Assembly: GCA_014281115.1 (NCBI GenBank)
Contig: JACONQ010000016.1
Coordinates: forward strand, 310,001-374,000
Direction of reading: 5' to 3'
Source: Laburnicola sp. R22_1
Taxonomy: Eukaryota; Ascomycota; Dothideomycetes; Pleosporales; Didymosphaeriaceae
DNA: 64,000 bases
Positions 1 to 12,994 of the stretch are shown piece by piece. Position 1 is the first letter of the stretch. Each line of letters starts with the position of its first letter. Below the pieces are notes generated by a model. The model saw only the letters and a program-made list of their open reading frames with translations. It was not told the origin of the DNA and searched no databases. The translations under genes and the position numbers were made by a program.

Positions 1-1744
1 TAATCTTGCCCCAAGCCTTAATTTTGTATTAGTGTTTATCTGCGCTAATTATTATGCCGGTATCCTTACCGCGCTCCTACTCCCAGTCTACCTAGTTGGG
101 AGAATTAATAACATGGGTGTTAGAGCCAGAATCGACAATCTATTAGTCTCGTAGTAATATAGTGTCGTTATTAATTACTATAATAGTTAGATTAAAACTA
201 TTATTAGTAAATTGCTCCTCTAAGACGCTATTAGATTGTATATCTAGTGTAATTATTACTATACTATAGAGATTGTAGACAAAGGCAGCTTTACTATAGC
301 TAGGTAGATTACTATTATCTAGTTAAATTATTATAGTTGTTGTAGGCGTTAAAGGCGTTAAAGACACTAACTTTAACAAAAGAGACTTATTTATTCTATT
401 AACTACTTACTATACTTGCTTAAGTAGCTTCTTATTTTATAACGCTTAATCTATACACTAACAAATAGTGGAATCTTTATAAAAGTTATATGGACAATAA
501 AGACTATTCTTATTAAGATAGTAGTATTATCTAAACTAGTGTATTAAGCCGTAGAGATAAGTTAGTATAGTAGGCTTATTATTTACTTTGTTATCGCTCT
601 GAGTCTTTACTATGCCCAAATCGCTAGCCATACTTATAAGCTTTTAAGATAATAGTTAAACTTAACAATAGTATGTTGTATATATAGCGACGTAGTTCTC
701 TAGTGTTACTATCTCTGTACCATTATTCTCCTAGTTAAATAGCTCGATAAGCTTAGGTGTAGCGTAGTTAGGATCCACGCCTTTAATTGCCTATAAATCC
801 TCCTGCGCGCGCGTGCCTTTAATATTAGGCAGATTAATCTTTATGTATTAATTAGTTATCTTAACCTATAAGTGTAACTAGTCTTTAATATTGCGCGACT
901 TTAGTGGAATATAAAGACGCTTATATTTATTAATTAGATTATATTAGTAAACTATTATTAATAGCGTAAAATGCGTCCTAAGAGTAATAAGCTGCGCATG
1001 TAGCGTGTCTTTGTCTTATATTAAATAAATATGACGCTTATTAATTGTCTTACTAATCTCTATATTTAGGTTTTAAAGGCCCTGCTTCTTTTTATTATAA
1101 TTAGCAAGGTGCTTATTATAACAATTGTATGCAAAATAATAGCGTTAGAATTTAATATTGCTAAGGTTAGTATTAAGATAGTGCTTGCCAGGCTCCTTAT
1201 TAACTTTATAAGGGTGCGCTATAGGCTTTATAGGCTCTATTAACTCTAGTAGATTAGCTATAGTAATATCTAGGTTGTAGTACTGCTAAAGCTCTTATTA
1301 TTATGCTACGTCTTTACGCAAATAGATTTATGCCTACTAGTTCTTAGGCTTGCTAAGAACAACTATAATATATATTATTATAGACTCTTTTGTTGCCATT
1401 GTATTACTTATTGCGAGAGTTATATATGAGTATTACGAGATTGTTTGTGTGAGATTGCTAGATTAATAGATTGTAAGATTATTATTAGATTACTAGATTA
1501 TTAAATTGCGGAATTATAAAAGTTGTAAAGTTATTATAAATAATTATAGTTAAGTAGGCAGCCTTTAGTAGGTGTAGACTAGGCTTATAACTATTAGATT
1601 ATTAAGATTCTTAGGTAAAAGTTAAGGCAATTGTTAATTATAACTATTAAGCTATAGGAGCCCTATATACTTCTAAGTAAAGTCCGGGCCAAGGCGCTAA
1701 CGTAATTATAGTACTGCTAACGTACTTACCTAAAATCTATTACA
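1..1744 (-). mobile_element. Partial Ty1/copia element, family B, inverted, RIP-degraded
   Basis: Read on the minus strand, this block matches the plus-strand element at 2250-13147 (2250-2811, then 8302 to about 9480 after its nested insertion). It contains a 153-bp 5' LTR (1592-1744), a primer-binding site next to it, and the start of gag. The gag ATG survives here at 1399-1397 (minus strand, reading MATKES...), whereas it is ATA in the other copy. Downstream the frame is full of TAA/TAG at former glutamine codons. The element runs off the left edge of the window, so only gag and the beginning of the protease/integrase part are seen. Family assignment is certain by direct comparison; the copia assignment comes from the complete copy. 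Confidence 0.85.
1592..1744 (-). repeat. 5' LTR of the inverted family B copia copy
   Basis: This 153-bp segment is the reverse complement of the LTRs at 2250-2402 and 12995-13147. Many C-to-T and G-to-A changes distinguish it from 12995-13147. On its inner side (plus 1577-1591) lies the complement of GTTATAAGCC, the mutated form of the primer-binding site of the other copy. Confidence 0.85.
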
Positions 1745-2249
1745 CAATTAAAGTCTAAGATTATACTAGCGCATAGTAATACGTTATATTAGTAGTGATT
1801 TGGCTACTAGACTTGTTGTAAAACCTTAATAACTATGGCGGCTAAGACTATAGTAAATAAAGAGCGCGTGGAATTAATGCGAAGCCTCCTAATTGGCCCT
1901 AATTCTCTTCTTTGTAAGACATTCGACTCTATCTAGTAACTTAATAACGCGATATAGTATAGTATAAAACATAATAAAAGTATAAGATAAATTTATCTAT
2001 ATTATTATTTATATTATCTCTATTAGCCTAAAGAAGGCAAGAATCTAATACTACTAGAGACTGTATATATAACTAATTAATTGCCAAAAATAGCTATTAT
2101 TAGAGGCCATTTGCTCTCGCCAATTATATGGCCCTAGAACCTAATATAAGAGGAAGTCTTATTATATGGGAGATTTAGACTTTAAAGGTAAGGCAGCCGC
2201 TAAACTAGACTCTATATAGTAGAAGGCTTAGATAGAGTGGTATAAAATA
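1745..2249. other. AT-rich spacer between two inverted copia copies
   Basis: 505 bases between the facing 5' LTRs. I see no open frame or recognisable domain. The TSD base group AAATA of the plus-strand copy ends it (2245-2249). A short segment around 2095-2130 resembles nothing I can name. Confidence 0.5.
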
Positions 2250-2402
2250 TATAATGGATTTTAGATAATTACGTTAGCGGTACTATGATTATGTTAGCGC
2301 CTTGGCCTGTGCTCTACTTAGGAGTATATAGGGCTCCTATAGCTTAATAGTTACAATTAATAATTGCCTTAACTTTTAACTAAGGATCTTAATAATCTAA
2401 TA
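2250..2402 (+). repeat. 5' LTR, family B copia, RIP-mutated
   Basis: 153 bp, same length as 12995-13147. It begins TATAATGG and ends AATCTAATA, where the right LTR has TGTGATAG and GATCCAACA. By eye there are roughly two dozen differences, all C-to-T or G-to-A in this copy except one A/G in the opposite sense. Confidence 0.9.
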
Positions 2403-2416
2403 GTTATGAGCCTAGT
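2403..2416 (+). promoter_or_regulatory. Primer-binding site, initiator-tRNA-Met anticodon-arm type
   Basis: GTTATGAGCCTAG directly follows the 5' LTR. It is complementary to the anticodon arm of eukaryotic initiator tRNA-Met (the CAU anticodon lies in it), as in Drosophila copia, which is primed by a 5' half of that tRNA. The T in GCCTAG is probably a RIP change from GCCCAG. Confidence 0.65.
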
Positions 2417-2816
2417 CTACACCTACTAAAGGCTGTCTACTTAACTATAATTATTTACAACAACTTTATAACTTTTATAATTTTGTAATCTAACAATCTA
2501 GTAATTTAACAATAATTCCACAATTTATTAATTTAGCAATTTTATACAAATAATCTTATAATACCTATGTATAACTCTTGCGATAAGTGATATAATAGCG
2601 ATAGAAGAGTCTATAATAATACGTATTATAGTTGTTCTTAGTAAGCCTAAGGACTAGTAGGCATGGATTTATTTGCGCAAAGACGCAGTATAATAATAAG
2701 AGCTTTAGTAGTACTACGACCTAGACGTTGCTGTAGCTAATCTGCCAGAGTTAATAGAGTCTATAAAGCCTATAGCACACCCTTACAAAGTTAATAAGGA
2801 GTCTGGCAAGCACTAT

Positions 2817-3108
2817 TGTCAAATATACGGGTATTCTTGATGAGTTGAGATGGAAAAGTGGTGGGTTGATTGATTGATTGTGTGTGTTCTGTCGGAGAAG
2901 CTCGGCTACCTCGAGAAGTAACTATCTAGTACTAAGCCGCACTAGTACTATTTAGACTAGTACAGGGGCAGTGTAAAACAGTAGTGCGCCAGCCTCCTTA
3001 GTGTATTTCACAGTGAAATCACTGTGATTTACACTGATTACCACTGTAAGGGGCCATATGATCGTACACACCTACCCACTGGATTTCACAGTGACTGTCT
3101 ATCTGACA
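2817..3108 (-). repeat. 3' LTR of nested copia A
   Basis: 292 bp; near identical to 8005-8296. It contains short palindromic CACAGTGAAATCACTGTGA-type and CTAGTACTA repeats that probably belong to the promoter or terminator. Confidence 0.93.
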
Positions 3109-3460
3109 CACCCCCTCAGCTTGGAACCATCTCAAGCTGGACCCAATTCTTCGCAGCCGTACTATAACTCATAGTCCAAAAGCTTCCATCCTGTCTTCCA
3201 ATTCGTCAAGGTCGACCTCTTGGTCGGTGATCCTACCCCTGACGTCTTCAAGTCCGAGTTGATTTACGAACTTAGTCCATTTGCCAGCTAGCAGAGCCTT
3301 TGTAAGGCCATCTGCTGCTATTTCTTCTGATTGTTGGTACTGGATTTTAATAGCTCCACGTACTACTTCTTATCGAAGCCAATAATTGTGTATGTCGACG
3401 TGCCTAAGCTTTGTTTGTAACTTGGCAATTTCTTCAGTAACAAGTCGGATAGTTTGTTAA

Positions 3461-6400
3461 TTGTCGCAATTAATAGTGATTGTTAAGGATGAGAGTTTGA
3501 TCTTGAGTTCAGCGATCAACCAAGCCATAAAGAGTGCCTCCTTTGCAACCTGTAAGAGTGCCAGCAACTTAGCTTTAGTTGTCGAAGTGGTGACAGTGTC
3601 TTGTTTGTTTGCCTTCCAGGCGACAAGTCCACTAAACAGCTTAATAATGTATCCTTGCGAGCTCTTTCTGTTAAGGGTATTGTCTGCAAACGACGCGTTG
3701 CTAGCAACCTCGTAGGTGTCTGCATCTCCAAAGCGTAGCCCTAGTGATTGGGTGGAGGATAAGTATAGCAGTACACGGTCGGCGGCTTTGTGATGGTCGT
3801 CGCTGGGATTTAATAGGAAGCGCGATAATCGGGAGCTTGCGAAAGCGATATCAGGGCGCGTAGTTACTGCAGCGTACAGGATTAATCCTATCTTTCGCTA
3901 GTATTGGTTGATCTCTGCCTTTGTGGCGAGTCCTTCTTGAGGTAGCAGTTTAACTGCTGACATTGGGGTTTTGTGTTTAAGGTCGCGTTGGTTGATAAGG
4001 CGACTAATCTTGTCCACATAGGACGCCTGTGATAGCTAGAGTTGCCTACTTGCACGGTCTCTGACGATTTTAATCCCTAGAAACCACTGAAGATCGTTAC
4101 CTCCAGTAAGGGTGAACTTTGTACTTATCTTTTTTATTACTGCGTTAGCAGCGTGTTTCTAATCCCTTGAGTAGGCGACAATAAGGTTGTCTACATAGAA
4201 GAATATAATGATGCTGTCTTTGATCATATAGCAAGGCTTATAAGGGACTGCAGTAAAACCGAGATCCTTGAGAGCACTAGTAAATTCTCTCTGCCACAGC
4301 AGTGGTGAGATTCGAAGACTATATAGTGCCTTATGCAACTATAGGATAGTGCTAGGTCGGGTATAACCTTGGGGCATTCTTATGTAGAGTTCTCTGTCCA
4401 GTTTCGCATGGACGAAAGCGTTGGTGACGTCGTACTGGCTGAGCTCTAGGTCATACCAAGCTGCCATAGCCATGAGTAGGCGAAATAATCGTCCTGCGAG
4501 GGTTGCGGCGTAGGTGTCTTGAGTAGTAAGGTGGCGTTGTTGATCTCCACGTACTACCAACCTAGCCTTGCACTTCTGAAATCGATGATGTTTGTCGAGT
4601 TTGTATGTATACACCCACATGCAGTTGAGGATTTAGTGGCCGCGTGATCGCACTAGGGCAACAGGCACCTCACTCTAAGACCTTATCTCTTTATGGCTTT
4701 GTAGGTGTACTCGCTTAGCATCCTTCTATATATTGAATAGTGGGTGGTCTTCTAACCGTGTTCTGCAAGATAGAGGCTCTGGCAATTTACTTTAGTAGGG
4801 TTTCTTTCCTGCTACAAGCATGCGATTGAATTGCGCTTTGTTAAGCGGCTTCCCCTTGTATTTGCCTCTGCTACCTGCCTGTGTTCCAGCTAGGAAAGCG
4901 GCTGCCCATAGCACAGCACGTTAATTTGGCTATGTTAATCCTATAGGTACTTGTTTATGTTAATTGTCTTTAAAACTCGCTATTAATTAGGCAAGTAATG
5001 TAATAGGCGGAGGTGTCGCTGGTGGTGTTGGGTAGGTGTAATTGATCTTCCTCCCCTAATAGTACCCTGGAGGGTTCTCCTCATCCTCGCGATTGCGTGA
5101 GTTAGTAATTAACTCATCCTTATAGAAGGATTCAGTGTTTTCTTGTTTAGGTAGTAGAGGTGGCAACTCCACTAATTAGGTCCATGCAGCAATCTCTTCA
5201 GTAGTACTGTGCATAAGGTTGTCTAACAGATCTTCTGTTTTGCCTAAGAACACCTTATCTTTGTTAAAGATAACGTCGCGTGTGCTGATAACTTTGTTAA
5301 GTGGTGGGATCCATACCCTCCAGATGTTTGATAATTAGTAGCCTACTAGGTATCTAACCTATGCCTTTAGGTCTAACCTTTAGAGCTTGCTCTTGCCGCG
5401 TTTTGTATTGTTGGTTAAGGCGAAGGCTTTATAGCTATAGGCCCTAAGGTGAGCCTGGTTTGGTTTCTTTAGTTAAGTGACAATGCTGTTTTAGTAAGCA
5501 ACTGTTGTAAAGAATACTTTGTGTGGTGATCGCCATTAGTTGGCGTAGTTTGGAGTTCGATTGTATAGGTATATGGCCGCTCGTGTGATTTCTAGCTATA
5601 GGTTGAAGGGAAGGTTGGCGTCAAGTCGCATTGCACGACCCTTCTCCTTAATTACACCCCCTAAGCGTTTAGCTCCTCTATTTTGAGCTTGGGTGTCAGG
5701 TGCTGAAGGCTTAATAACGATACCTTTACTAATGCACCACCTATGAACGTCTTGTTTGACTAAGAAGATCTCATTATTGGATTCAATAACTTTGATAGTC
5801 ACATTAAATTGTACTTTCATGAATTGTACAAATTCCTTCAGCAACTTGATAATTATTCGTGCTGGTTGGTTGTCTTTGAAATAGAAGTCCCAAGCCATGC
5901 CTGAGAATCGATCAGTGATAAGCATCTGGCTTTTCTTGCTAGTAAAGCTCTGATCTTTGTAGTTGTGAAAGTCTATAGCAACTCTCTTACTAGGACTGTT
6001 ATTAATTTGCCTAGGTTGTTGTCTAATTTGTCGCTTAAGCTTTAATCTGCCGCAAGCGTCGCATTGGACCGTAGTAAGTCCTTTAAGCCGCACCCCCTTA
6101 CAGTGATTCACAGTGTGTTCTAGTGCCTAGGGACCTAGGTGGCCTAGTCGTTTGTGCCAGGTGATGGCGTCTGCCTTCTGCGCTCGTCGTGCGGTGCGCG
6201 TAGTAATTTTGTGTGTGGCATACGTACTATTGTGTATAGTACGATTTTGTTCGGGCATGTATTCTAGTACCCATTGACCGTAGAGTTCTTAAAGTTTGGC
6301 TAGGACTGTATTGTCCCTTCTCTTAATTGTTGTTAGATCTGCCTTTGTGTCCCACTAGAGGCCTTGCCTGCGGAGTAATTGGAAAGACACTAGGTTGCAT

Positions 6401-7968
6401 AGCAGATTAGGGTAGTAGGCGATGTTGTCTAGCCTTAGTACCCTATTTCCTTGTACGCTTTTGACGTGTAGATGGACACTCCTATATCCCCTTATCCAAA
6501 CTTGTGATGATCCCGCCCATATGAAGTCTTCTGGCGACGGTGGTCGCAGCGTGACGAAACGATCGATATCGTTGAAGATATGGCAGGTTGTGCCAGAATC
6601 GAGGATCGCGGAGTAACGTAGTAGGTAGGTGTTTGGGTCTAAGTAGTAGGAGGCTGCGATAGCATTAAAGCTCACTGAGAGGACAGTGATTTGTCTGCTA
6701 TTTAGTTATTCATTATTAGTAATCTTAGTGATTCGAGTTAGAGTAGAAGTGCTTGATTGTTTAATTCTTGGTGTTTGTGATCTTGGACGCTTTACGGATC
6801 TTACGCTCTCTATAAGCGCAGGGTCATTTTCTATCCTGAACTTTATAAGGGCCTTCATTGCTGGCTTTGGTTAAAACCAATTAGGTGCCTTATTAGGAAA
6901 TGCGTAAAAGCAGTCTTGCAGACTATAGCGTTGTTCACAAGTAGGGCACTTAGGGTATGATCCTCTCTAGCTACTAACTGCCGTTGGCTCATCGTCTGTG
7001 TTCGCGGACTGCTTGGATTTGGCTTTAGAGCTAGCTTTCTTGGCGCGTAATCTGCCTCGCTTAAGTGATACTGCTTTATTCACAGGATGGGCGTCCCCAT
7101 CTGCGGTCTAGGTGGGTGCACTACCATCAGCAAGAGATAGTCCTACAATAGCAAAGGCGCCCCTTTGTTTACCCTTAATTGGGTGCTGCATCGCCATTTA
7201 ATCTTAGAAGAGTTTCACTATATCTTTTCTTAAAGTGTTTAGGTCCTTATTCCCATGTTGCATAAAGGTTGTAACCTACTAGGATGCGACGTTGGTAACC
7301 GCCTTCATAAAATCTTGTTTGACTGAGTCTAGCAACGTAAGTTCTGGCACACTATTGTGCTCTACTTCTGTTGCTGCATGATCGTACTCAGTGAGCCAGG
7401 TGGACCATAATCCAGCTGATCTCATGGGCTTGAGAGCGTCTTGGTATCTGATCCTCGCTCGTCGTAGTTCGTCGTTTTGGTCTACCCCAACCGTGTTTGT
7501 GAGGTTGATGATCCATTGTCTGATTGATTGATCTGGGGTGCAGCAATTGGTCTGCAAGTGTGCCGAGGTCGTTGATTGAATGAGGGCAACTATCTTGTCG
7601 AGGTTCGCCTTCTGTTGTTCGTACCTTCGGTCGAGTAACTTGAAAGTTTCGAGTTGATCCTTATAGAGGTCGTAATCCTCTCTGTACGCCCTTACGCCAG
7701 TCGTCGACAGGTCTGACGGCCTTGTTGGGCGTGCGCGAGGGTTGTCGGTATTCGCGTTGATAAACGCTGGGCTTGGTGCATAGCCAACACTGATGTTCGG
7801 TGGGATTGGAATGACTAGTTGGGTCATAGGTTGGATCTCTTGGTCTGGGTCGATGATATCCCAGATCCCTAGAGATTGGGCGCGGGCTTTGATTTGCCTT
7901 AGCCATGGTGTATAGTTCGAGTAATCGGATAGGATCACTGTGGGATCTCTAAGCGTCGATAAAGACAT
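3461..7968 (-). pseudogene. Nested copia A gag-pol polyprotein, lightly RIP-mutated
   Basis: Reading on the minus strand, Gag starts at ATG 7968 (MSLSTLRDP...) and stays open to a TAG at 7279. An aspartic protease with DSGTT lies in 6675-6355. An integrase core with zinc-ligand CDACG, MLITDRFSG and a conserved SAPDTQAQN motif lies in 6111-5596. The RVT_2 reverse transcriptase has ARLVVRGDQQ and DVTNAFVHA in 4620-4339, and the catalytic YVDD now reads YVDN (4197-4186). RNase H has SFADN and RKSSQGYIIKLF in about 3720-3620 and continues to 3460. Stops separate these pieces, mostly TAG where Gln or Trp is expected. The GC content is much nearer to normal than in the host element. It is inactive because of the stops and the catalytic Asp-to-Asn change. 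Confidence 0.9.
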
Positions 7969-8004
7969 AATAATCAGCTTGATTAAGGCAGTGAGACTCT
8001 TAAT

Positions 8005-8296
8005 TGTCAAATATACGGGTATTCTTGATGAGTTGAGATGGAAAAGTGGTGGGTTGATTAATTGATTGTGTGTGTTCTGTCGGAGAAGCTCGGCTACCTC
8101 AAGAAGTAACTATCTAGTACTAAGCCGCACTAGTACTATTTAGACTAGTACAGGGGCAGTGTAAAACAGTAGTGCGCCAGCCTCCTTAGTGTATTTCACA
8201 GTGAAATCACTGTGATTTACACTGATTACCACTGTAAGGGGCCATATGATCGTACACACCTACCCACTGGATTTCACAGTGACTGTCTATCTGACA
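8005..8296 (-). repeat. 5' LTR of nested copia A
   Basis: 292 bp; differs from 2817-3108 at GATTAATTG (GATTGATTG in the other) and CCTCAAGAAG (CCTCGAGAAG). Both are G-to-A changes in this copy. Confidence 0.93.
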
Positions 8297-11200
8297 ACTA
8301 TCTTAATACTAACCTTAGCTATATTAAATTCTAACGCTATTATTTTGCATATAATTGTTATAATAAGCACCTTACTAGCTATAATAAAAAGAAGCAGGGC
8401 CTTTAAAACCTAAATATAGAGATTAGTAAGATAATTAATAAGCGTTATATTTATCTAATATAAGATAAAGATACGCTACACGCGCGGCTTATTACTCTTA
8501 AGGCGTATTTTATGCTATTAATAGTAGTTTACTAATATAATCTAATTAACAAATATAAGCGTCTTTATATCCTATTAAAGTCGCGTAATATTAAAGACTA
8601 GTTATACTTATAGGTTAAGATAACTAATTAATACATAAAGATTAATCTGCTTAATGTTAAAGGTACGCGCGCGCAGGAGGATTTCTTATAGGTAATTAAA
8701 GGCGTGGATTTTAACTACACTACATCTAAGCTTATTAAGCTATTTGACTAGGAGAATAAGGGTATAGAGATAGCGACGCTAGAGAACTATATTACTGTAT
8801 ATATAACGTACTATTATTAAGTTTAACTATTATCTTAAAAGCTTATAAGTATAGCTGGCAATCTAGGTATAGTAAAGACTTAGAGCGATAACAAAGCAAA
8901 TAACAAGCCTACTACACTAACTTATCTCTACAGCTTAATATATTAGTTTGGATAATGCTACTATCTTAATAAGGATAGTCCTTATTATCTACATAACTTT
9001 TATAAAGATCCCGCTATTTGTTAGCGCATAGATTAAGTATTATAAAATAAGAAGCTGCTTAAGTAAGTACAGCGAGCAGTTAATAGGACAAATAAGTCTC
9101 TTTTATTAAAGTTAGCGTCTTTAACGCCTCTAACGCCTGCGACAACTATAATAATTTAACTAGATAATAGTAATCTACCTAGCTATAGTAGAGCTACCTT
9201 TGCCTATAATCTCTATAGTATAGTAATAATTACACTAGACGTGTAATCTAACAGCGTCTTAAAGGAGCGATTTACTAACAACAGTTTTAATCTAACTATT
9301 ATAGTAATTAATAACGATACTATATTGCTACGAGACTAATAGATTGTCGATCCTGGCTTTAACATCCACGTTATTAATTCTTCTAACTAGGTACACTGGG
9401 AGCAGGAGCGCGTTAAGGATACTAGTATAATAATTAGCGTAGGTAAACACTAATACAAAATCGAGGCTTGGGATAAGATTACTCTTATAGCCAACACGCC
9501 AAATAGACTAACGCCTTTATAGATTTCTTACGTAGCTCTCGTACACGACTTTATTACTAGCGTTATTAGACTAGAATGTTGTTAAGATATTAGAGTTTAT
9601 TTTAACTTAGGCAGAGATGCGCTATACAATAAAGATAGTATTATTGCTTACCTAGAGTATTGTAAGAGCCACTGGCTAGTCAACGCTAATACGTCGCATT
9701 GTCTATTAAAGTTGTCCTTAATCGCAATGGCCACCCGCCTATTAACTACTTTAAAGACTTAAGAGATCTCTCCAAAACTTACTTATTAGATCTGGGGCCA
9801 TCTAGGCCGCAAAGTTATTAATCACCTATCTAACAACGTTAACAGCATAAAGGTAAACCTAACAGGTTTACTATAACAAGATTTCTATTAAATTTATACA
9901 GAGTTAAAACTCACAGAGTAGGTTTCCCGCTATATACTACAAGACACTATTTGTCCTTTCTACTAAATCTTAGTTAATATTATATAACTATAACAACAAG
10001 GAGAGTTGTACTATAATAGAGACAAATAGGGTGTTTATACTATCTATTAGTACTCTTACTAGCATAAGGCAGATACCTTTACAATAAAGCCAGAGGCTTA
10101 ACTCTACTACTGGCTCCAAAACCTCATATAATAGATCTAGCGTTAATACAACTATAACATTATTGCTCTTAAGCTTAACGTAAAGCGCAGTATTATCTAC
10201 TTTATAGAGCAACTTTATGCTAACCTAGGTATACGCTTTAAGCTTTGCGCTCCAGATACGCCAGCTTAGAATAAAGGAGTAGAGATTGCTAGCAAAGTCA
10301 TTATAATAAAGGCACAAGCTCTACGCCTATAGGGCAATCTGCCAAAGCGACTATTAAACAAAATAACAAAGACAGCAGCATACTTAATTAATTAAACGCT
10401 AACAGCAATCCTTAACTAGCGTACGCCATATAAGGTTATCTGGGGCAAGAAACTAGCAACTAGCCATCTCCATCCAATTGGCTGTCGCGCGTACATCCTT
10501 AACAAGCACCTACCACGCGAAGTAAAGATAGCCTCATCCACTCTAATTAGTTATCTTATAGGCTACAATAGTATAAACGTCTTTAGAATTTGGCTACCCA
10601 CAAAGGATCGCGTTATCCGCATCCACAATATTATATTTAACGCATTAACCTTTTACAAAGGTCGCAATGGCTATGCTAATAACAACGTAATAGAGAAGGT
10701 AATTAAGCTACTAGATATCCTAGAGACTTATAATAATAATAATATCTCTATTAATAAGCTTATAACAATACGTTAGTAATATATATATATAATAAAGCCA
10801 CTATAATTACAGCACTATTAGTTACACTAACGCTCTTAACAAAGCTATTAGTAAGGAGTAAGTTAATTAACTCGCTTAACAAAGTTAATAAATTTATTAA
10901 ATCTAATACCACAGTAGATTATCTTCCGGGATATTCTATAATAAGAAATTATCGTCTGTTGCCTACGCAGCAAGACGCCACTAGTTAGTTAACCACTAAG
11001 ATTAAAGGCTATATACCTAATTAACGCGATAATAATGCGCTATATTAACGCGATCTAGATCTCTCGCAAGATAATATTATTACTATAAAGCGTGTGCGTA
11101 AGACACCTACTCATCTAGATAATTCTAAGACTTACGCAATTTAACTAGAAGTATAAAACATAAAGTTATACTTATATACCTTCACTGCAATTATAATTAA

Positions 11201-12980
11201 TAATAATAAGACAGATAACTTTTAAATCCACCAAAGTTAGTTGCCGCCTCTCCCATAGTATATAGGTTAGCTTAAGACTTATCTATATAGTAAGCAGTTT
11301 ATAAAAGCTGCTAAGTGTAAGTATTAAGAGGTCTGGGGTAAGGGCTACTTTCGCAAGACCTTAGCAACGCTATAATCTGCGCTAGACAAAGGCGTGGAGG
11401 TAATCCCACTTATATAGGTATTCGTATACAAAATTAATAAGAATAGCTACCTCTATAAATACAAAGCTTAACTTGTCGCGCAAGGCAACTTGCAGAAGCA
11501 GTTTAGCGATACATATATAGCTACACTTACCATACATATCTTTTAAGTAGTTATCGCAATTGCCAATTACTTTAAATTAGAGCTTAAGCAGTACAACGTA
11601 CCTAACGCTTTCCTTAATTCTATACTTAATCGCAAGCTCTACGCAAAGACGCCTAACAGTTTTAAAGAGGATAGTAATCTCCTAGAGATGCTGCGCGCCC
11701 TCTACAGTTTAAAAGACGCTTCGCTTTTATAGTACAACACGTTTTAAGTAGCAATTAAGTAGCTAAGGCTTAGACGTGTTAACAGCTTCCCCTACTTATA
11801 TATTAACAAGTGGCTCATCTTGTTTGTCTACGTTAATAATATTGTTATGGCCTTTTATTAATTAAACGCCTCACTACACCATAAACTTAAGAGCTAACTT
11901 AAGAATCGCTTTAGTATTAAGGCAATGGGAGACCTATCCTAGTTCTTAGGGGTGAGGGTTATACAAGACCACTTAAAGCAGAAGCTTTAGCTTATATAAG
12001 ACACGTATATTAACAAGATTTATAAGAAATATAGCATCTAACTAGTAGGTCATAAGAAACTTAAGTTTCCACTAGACGTTAACTCGCTTAATAAGTCGCT
12101 TAAGGAGACTAACGCTAGTCGCACAAAGCTTTATTAGAAGCTTATTAGCCACCTGGCATATATTACATACTAGACGCGACCTAATATTACTTATAGTCAT
12201 ATTGTACTTGCTTGCCATCTTACTAATTCTAGACAGTTGCATATTATAGCAGTACAACGCGTCTGGCGTTATCTACTAGCAACTTAGTATTACGCTATTA
12301 AAGGATTCTATAATAACAATATTACAAAGGTAGTCTCTAACAAGTAGGACTATCGCAATTTATTGTTCTTTGGGGTATTAGATGCCTTATACGCCGATAA
12401 TTAGGAGACTTATTATAGCTCACAAGGCTAGTGCTTCTTTCTCTATGGCATAATTGTTAACTAGAAGGCTACTATCTAGCGTACAGTTACTAAATTAACC
12501 ACAGAATTAGAGCTATTATTTATCTTATTTACTAGATTGTAGATAGTAAAGTGGCTTCGCTTTTTTAATAGTATCTTATTTAAAACAGACATATTGTCTA
12601 TAATATACTGTAACAACTAGTAGATAGTAGAAATTATTAATAAGAATCTAGATTGGCTCTATATAAAGCTCCGCCACGTTAATATCTATTAACTCTAGAT
12701 ATAATAAAAAGTAGAGCGTTAACGACTTATAGTTAAATAGGTCCCCACTAATAAGATGGCTGCTAACAGCCTCACTAAGATCCTCTTAAAAGCCAAGCAT
12801 TAGGAGTTTATATAATAGCTTTATCTAGTTAATATTACTTAGCGTTTATAGGGCGATTTATAATAGTGATATTAGTAGCGTTTAAGTTAATAATTATAAC
12901 GTTAATTGCAACACTAACAATTAACAAAAATAGCCTATACAAGGATATTTTCAGCTTTAATTAATCTTACAATTCTCTTA

Positions 12981-12994
12981 AAGCTGAGGGGGTG
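12981..12994 (+). other. Polypurine tract of copia B
   Basis: AAGCTGAGGGGGTG immediately before the 3' LTR; second-strand primer site. It is identical at its core to the tract of nested element A. Confidence 0.8.

Larger units (their letters stand above)
2817..8296 (-). mobile_element. Ty1/copia LTR retrotransposon, family A, nested in family B
   Basis: A 5480-bp element in minus orientation with two 292-bp LTRs (2817-3108 and 8005-8296) starting TGTCA and ending TGACA. The TSD is ACTAT (2812-2816 and 8297-8301). Joining the flanks restores the family B sequence, as shown by the inverted copy at 1-1744. The polypurine tract GCTGAGGGGGTG (minus, 3120-3109) adjoins the 3' LTR and is the same as that of family B. 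The LTRs differ at two sites by eye, both G/A, so this insertion is much younger than its host element. I could not recognise a primer-binding site inside 8005. Confidence 0.95.
2595..12850 (+). pseudogene. Family B copia gag-pol polyprotein, RIP-inactivated
   Basis: The gag start is ATA at 2595 (ATG in the inverted copy). A zinc-knuckle-like stretch lies near 8950-9030. The GAG-pre-integrase motif WGHLGRK is near 9795-9820, followed by an integrase core with PDTPAQN near 10255. The RVT_2-type reverse transcriptase carries LVAQGN near 11475, and its catalytic motif now reads YVNNI at 11829-11843 instead of YVDDI. The RNase H segment near 12385-12430 keeps YADN...ETYYSSQG with a tryptophan turned into a stop. 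The insertion at 2817-8301 interrupts gag. Stops are almost all TAA or TAG at positions where the family has Gln or Trp. The protein cannot be made from this copy. Confidence 0.88.

Noticed and set aside
9988..10212. Hydrophobic minus frame
   Set aside because: Antisense shadow within the integrase part of copia B.
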